Program-made: the position numbers and the translations under genes
The notes under the pieces: model-generated
What the model was told of the DNA's origin: nothing
Seen by the model: the letters and a program-made list of their open reading frames with translations, nothing else
The model's database searches: none
Assembly: GCF_012224145.1 (NCBI RefSeq)
Contig: NZ_CP041030.1
Coordinates: 744,001 to 808,000, forward strand
Source of the DNA: Francisella sp. LA112445
Lineage (GTDB): Bacteria > Pseudomonadota > Gammaproteobacteria > Francisellales > Francisellaceae
Direction: 5' to 3'
DNA: 64,000 bases
In this document: positions 60,863 through 64,000 of the stretch, piece by piece
Numbering within the stretch: the stretch's first letter is position 1
Layout: every line of letters starts with the position of its first letter

Positions 60863-63562
60863 TTATATAAGTGCTTGAGATTCAAAGTCTAAAGCTGGAG
60901 AGTAATTAATGTACTCAGACTGTTGCGTTGTCTGTGTATTTTTCTCAACAGGTTTGTCTTTTTTAACACTTTCTTTTTTAGTATTTTTCTCAACAGATTT
61001 TTCTTTAGTTTGAGATGCTTTTGGCTCAGCTGATTTCTTTTTAGCATCTTTGTTTTCTGTTTTTTGAGAAATTACTTCTTCTTTATCAGTTTTTACTTCT
61101 TCAATAACTACTTTCTCTTGCTCTTCAACAGCAACTTTTTTCTCTTGATCAGCCTTAGCTTTTTCTTGAGCTTCTTTTAGAGCTTTTTCAGCTTCTTTTT
61201 TAGCTTCATGAATAGCATTTATCTCATGATCAACAGATATAGTATTAAACTTTAAGTATTTTTGAGTTTTTACTTTTTCTTCTGTGTTGACTTTTGTAGC
61301 CCCATCATCTTTTAAACTATCGTAGTTCTCTAAGACATCTTTAACCATTACAGAGACAAATTCATCAGGGTTTTTAGAGATAACCTTTTTGATATTATCA
61401 ACATTATTCTCAGATATTTGGTTACTGTATTTAACCTTTGTAATATCAATAACTTCTTCAGCGTTATTAAGGCTAATATTATTGCTTCTGTTGTTATTTT
61501 TATTATTTGGTTTTTTATCAAATCTATCGTTATTTCTTTTATTTTTATTACGATCATTTGATCTGTTATCGCTGTTATTTCGCTCATTACGTTGATTGTT
61601 CTCTCTTTGTTGAGGCTTTTGAGAGTTATCTTGAGCTTTATTGTTTTTATTTTTATTACGCTGATCATTTAAGTTGTTATTATTGTTATTACGATCACGA
61701 TCATTGCGTTGTTTATTATCTCTTTGAGGCTTATTAGTTTGTGCTCTTTGAGAATTGTTATTAGAGTTATTATTTTTATTGTTTGGTTTTTGAGAGTCTT
61801 TAGCTGTTTCAACTGGTTTTGAAGGTGTACCTGTGAAAACGCTAGCTAGCTTAGCAAAGAAGCCTTTTTTGCTAGGTTGCTCTTTAGCCTTAGGTGTAGT
61901 AGTTTCTTCTTTTTGTTGAGGTGCTTGTTGATTTCTTTGCTCATTATGTTTAGCTTTATTCTCAACTTTAGCAGAGACTTCTCTATCTACAGCTTTGCTT
62001 AGATCAACAGCTGCAACTTTCTTATTTCCAGCTTTTGGAATTTCAACATTATAAACATCTTCAATCAAATCAGAGCTTGAGCGATTAGATTTGTAGCTTG
62101 AGCCCCAAATTCTTTGCATTTGAAACTTAGGAGATTCCATGTTGAAATTAGGTATTATCATAATTCTAACTTCTGAAATTCTTTCGATATCAACTATGCT
62201 ATCTCTTTTTTCATTAAGAATATAAGCTGCTATATCTACAGGAACTTGAACTCTAATTTCATTAGTATCATCTTTCATAGCTTCAGCTCTGATCTTACGT
62301 AAGATTGTAAGGGCAGTTGCTTGAGTTGTTTTTATAAAACCATGACCTTCACAACGAGGGCATTTTTGCATTACACTTTCATTTATTGAAGAGCTTAAAC
62401 GTTGTCTTGATATCTCTACAAGTCCAAGCTTAGAAATGCGTGACATTTGGATACGAGCTTTATCTTGCTGTAAAGCTTCCATTAGTTTTTCTTCAACTTG
62501 TTTTCTATTTGGATAGAAAGACATATCAATAAAGTCAACTATAACAAGACCACCAAGATCTCTAATTCTAAGCTGTCTAGCAACTTCTTCAGCAGCTTCT
62601 AGGTTAGTTTTAAATGCTGTAGTTTCAACATCTTCAGCTTTGTTAGCTCTTGATGAGTTTACATCTATCGCAACTAATGCCTCTGTAGTATCAATTACTA
62701 TAGAACCTCCAGATGGTAGACGAATTTCTCTTTTATATGCATTCTCGATTTGCTGATCTATACCAAACTGTGTAAATAAAGGTAGTTCTTCGTTGTAGAA
62801 TTTAACCTTATTTATATCAAAACTTTGTCTTAATAGACCAAGTTGTCTTTTAACATCTTGGAAACATTCTTTAGAGTCAACGATAATCTCTCTTACATCT
62901 TCTTTTAGGTGATCTCTTACTGTTCTTACAATAATGTCACTTTCTTTGTGTAGAAGGGCAGGTTTCTTAATTTTGTGATAAGTTTGTGAAATAGAAGACC
63001 ATAGCTCAACTAGAGTATCAAAGTCATGCTTTAGTTCTTCAAAAGAGCATTCAACACACGCTGTTCTTGCGATTACGCTCATGTTTTTAGGGATATTTAG
63101 ATCTTTTAAATATTTTTTTAACTTCTCTCTATCTTCTCCTTCAACACGACGAGAAATACCACCACCATTAGGGTTGTTTGGTAGTAGTACCATGTATGAA
63201 CCAGCTAGTGTGATAAATGTAGTTAAAGCAGCACCTTTATCTCCACGTTCTTCTTTGTCTATTTGTACCAATAGTTCTTGGCCTTCAGATAATAAAGGAG
63301 CAATATTTTCGCCATTAGGAACATCTTTTAGATAGTATTCTGAAACTTCTTTAAATGGTAGGAAACCGTTTTTCTCTTCACCATAATTTACAAAAATAGC
63401 ATTTAAACTAGGTTCTATTCTAGAGATATATCCTTTATAGATATTAGCTTTTTTCTGTTCTCTATCTACATTTTCGATATCTAGGTCTATAAGTTTTCCA
63501 TTATCTAAGGTAGCGATCCTCGTTTCTTCGCTACTTTTGCTATTGATTAATATTTTTTTCAT
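60863..63562 (-). CDS. rne: Ribonuclease E
   Basis: Main RNA-decay endonuclease, 899 residues from ATG 63562 (AAGGAAT 6-7 nt upstream). S1 domain (about 35-125), 5' sensor and DNase I-like catalytic domain with VAIDVNSSRAN and GGLVIVDFIDM (the metal-binding aspartates), zinc link CPRCEGHG (Cys401/Cys404). After about residue 510 the tail is disordered: a basic Asn/Arg/Gln/Lys stretch (about 577-707), then a Lys/Glu stretch (about 770-870), and a short conserved-looking end, EYINYSPALDFESQALI. The E. coli degradosome motifs are not recognisable. Confidence 0.95.
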   Translation of the reverse strand: MKKILINSKSSEETRIATLDNGKLIDLDIENVDREQKKANIYKGYISRIEPSLNAIFVNYGEEKNGFLPFKEVSEYYLKDVPNGENIAPLLSEGQELLVQIDKEERGDKGAALTTFITLAGSYMVLLPNNPNGGGISRRVEGEDREKLKKYLKDLNIPKNMSVIARTACVECSFEELKHDFDTLVELWSSISQTYHKIKKPALLHKESDIIVRTVRDHLKEDVREIIVDSKECFQDVKRQLGLLRQSFDINKVKFYNEELPLFTQFGIDQQIENAYKREIRLPSGGSIVIDTTEALVAIDVNSSRANKAEDVETTAFKTNLEAAEEVARQLRIRDLGGLVIVDFIDMSFYPNRKQVEEKLMEALQQDKARIQMSRISKLGLVEISRQRLSSSINESVMQKCPRCEGHGFIKTTQATALTILRKIRAEAMKDDTNEIRVQVPVDIAAYILNEKRDSIVDIERISEVRIMIIPNFNMESPKFQMQRIWGSSYKSNRSSSDLIEDVYNVEIPKAGNKKVAAVDLSKAVDREVSAKVENKAKHNEQRNQQAPQQKEETTTPKAKEQPSKKGFFAKLASVFTGTPSKPVETAKDSQKPNNKNNNSNNNSQRAQTNKPQRDNKQRNDRDRNNNNNNLNDQRNKNKNNKAQDNSQKPQQRENNQRNERNNSDNRSNDRNKNKRNNDRFDKKPNNKNNNRSNNISLNNAEEVIDITKVKYSNQISENNVDNIKKVISKNPDEFVSVMVKDVLENYDSLKDDGATKVNTEEKVKTQKYLKFNTISVDHEINAIHEAKKEAEKALKEAQEKAKADQEKKVAVEEQEKVVIEEVKTDKEEVISQKTENKDAKKKSAEPKASQTKEKSVEKNTKKESVKKDKPVEKNTQTTQQSEYINYSPALDFESQALI

Positions 63563-63811
63563 TCTTAATTCCTTCAATAAGTGTAATTCATAGTTGACTG
63601 TTTAACGAGTCAACTCGCTTTTGACCATTTGTTGGCCTTCTTTTAAAATCGCTATATATTCAAAGCCAAATTTCTCATAAGAAACTGATTAGATTTACCA
63701 TCTCTAATCATATGCTTAATATTAGTCGCGATCTTGTTAAAGTACTATGTACGCAATTATTTGATATAATAGCAATATTGGATATTAAATGAAAGAATAA
63801 TTAAGTTTTAA
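63563..63811. other. Divergent intergenic region rne-cysteine desulfurase
   Basis: About 250 bp. Near rne a small inverted repeat, CGAGT-CA-ACTCG (63606-63617), would form a hairpin in the rne leader; E. coli RNase E regulates its own mRNA through leader hairpins, but this one is short. Near the other gene an extended -10 lies at 63762-63770 (separate entry). No ORF or RNA gene found. Confidence 0.4.
63762..63770 (+). promoter_or_regulatory. Extended -10 promoter of the cysteine desulfurase gene
   Basis: TGATATAAT matches the extended -10 consensus TGnTATAAT exactly, 42 bp before the ATG at 63812. No good -35 lies 17 bp upstream, which is usual for extended -10 promoters. Confidence 0.5.
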
Positions 63812-64000
63812 ATGAGTCTTATCTATTTAGATTATGCAGCTACAACTCCATTAAATGCTAAAGTTAAACAGACTATGCTAGATTCTATAAGTGGAGATAG
63901 TGATTTTTTCAATTCTGGATCATCTACTTATGAGCAGGCCGAACTTGTTAAGTCTAAAATTGAGCTGGTAAGGTCAGATATTGCAGAAACTTTAAATGTC
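63812..64000 (+). CDS. Cysteine desulfurase (NifS/IscS-like), 5' part only
   Basis: First 63 codons of an aminotransferase class V enzyme. The start SLIYLDYAATTPLNAKVKQT is the conserved N-terminus of cysteine desulfurases (YLDxAATTP), which take sulfur from cysteine for Fe-S clusters and thiolated tRNA. The PLP lysine and the active-site cysteine lie beyond the window edge, so IscS, SufS or NifS type cannot be told. Confidence 0.85.
   Translation, partial: MSLIYLDYAATTPLNAKVKQTMLDSISGDSDFFNSGSSTYEQAELVKSKIELVRSDIAETLNV

Noticed and set aside
61348-61737. Several ORFs on both strands within the rne tail
   Set aside because: They are shadows of the low-complexity AAT/AAC-rich coding sequence and have no independent start signals or plausible protein composition.
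61440-61830. CRISPR-like or tandem repeat array in rne
   Set aside because: The repetition is at amino-acid level (Asn/Arg/Gln); no regular repeat-spacer spacing exists.

Overview
The window is about 30% GC chromosomal DNA from a Francisella species. The strongest evidence is an mglA-mglB pair (the Francisella SspA/SspB-type virulence regulators) directly downstream of rplM-rpsI, an NMN-synthetase-type nadE next to a nicotinate phosphoribosyltransferase, and an EmrA/EmrB/NodT-lipoprotein efflux operon. The accessory genes (sugar-porter cluster, colitose-type glycan locus) suggest an environmental or fish-associated Francisella rather than a tularensis-like strain; species assignment is inference. 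No rRNA, tRNA or CRISPR array was seen.

Layout. 1-15.1 kb is mostly housekeeping: a truncated cysteine synthase-like gene, mnmE, hpf-ptsN-trmJ-rnhB, mglAB, rpsI/rplM, an exported acetolactate decarboxylase, mltA and grpE-dnaK-dnaJ. 15.2-20 kb is accessory and partly decayed: a frameshifted sugar porter with PhyH-type dioxygenase and Gfo/Idh/MocA partners, a lipoprotein, and a cupin gene cut off by an IS200/IS605-like end. 20-32.4 kb holds a purine permease, nadE with nicotinate phosphoribosyltransferase, the emr efflux operon with a divergent AraC regulator, fadD, a POT transporter and rsmE. 32.4-42.9 kb holds a four-gene MCE/Mla-type lipid transport operon, a Bax-like glucosaminidase, rluD, bamD, an exported berberine-bridge-type flavoprotein and glyA. 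43-52.8 kb begins with darP and an intact IS1595-family element, followed by a glycan locus: GT25, gmd, colC, colD, GT10, GT11, a WaaL/Wzy-like membrane protein and a GT4. 52.8-64 kb holds a choloylglycine hydrolase-like enzyme, a second POT transporter, an EamA transporter, tilS, serA, thyA, lgt, rne and the start of a cysteine desulfurase gene.

How genes work together. Gmd makes GDP-4-keto-6-deoxymannose; a ColD-type 3-dehydratase (His in place of the PLP lysine) and a ColC-type epimerase/reductase would turn it into GDP-colitose. The two adjacent transferases of fucosyltransferase families (GT10 and GT11) may then decorate a surface glycan. This locus is the most interesting system here. 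Other points of note are the IS-rewritten C-terminus of the GT25, the single-base frameshift in a G-run of the sugar porter, the TTG start of mglA inside a perfect hairpin, and matched heat-shock-type promoter motifs before both grpE and dnaK.
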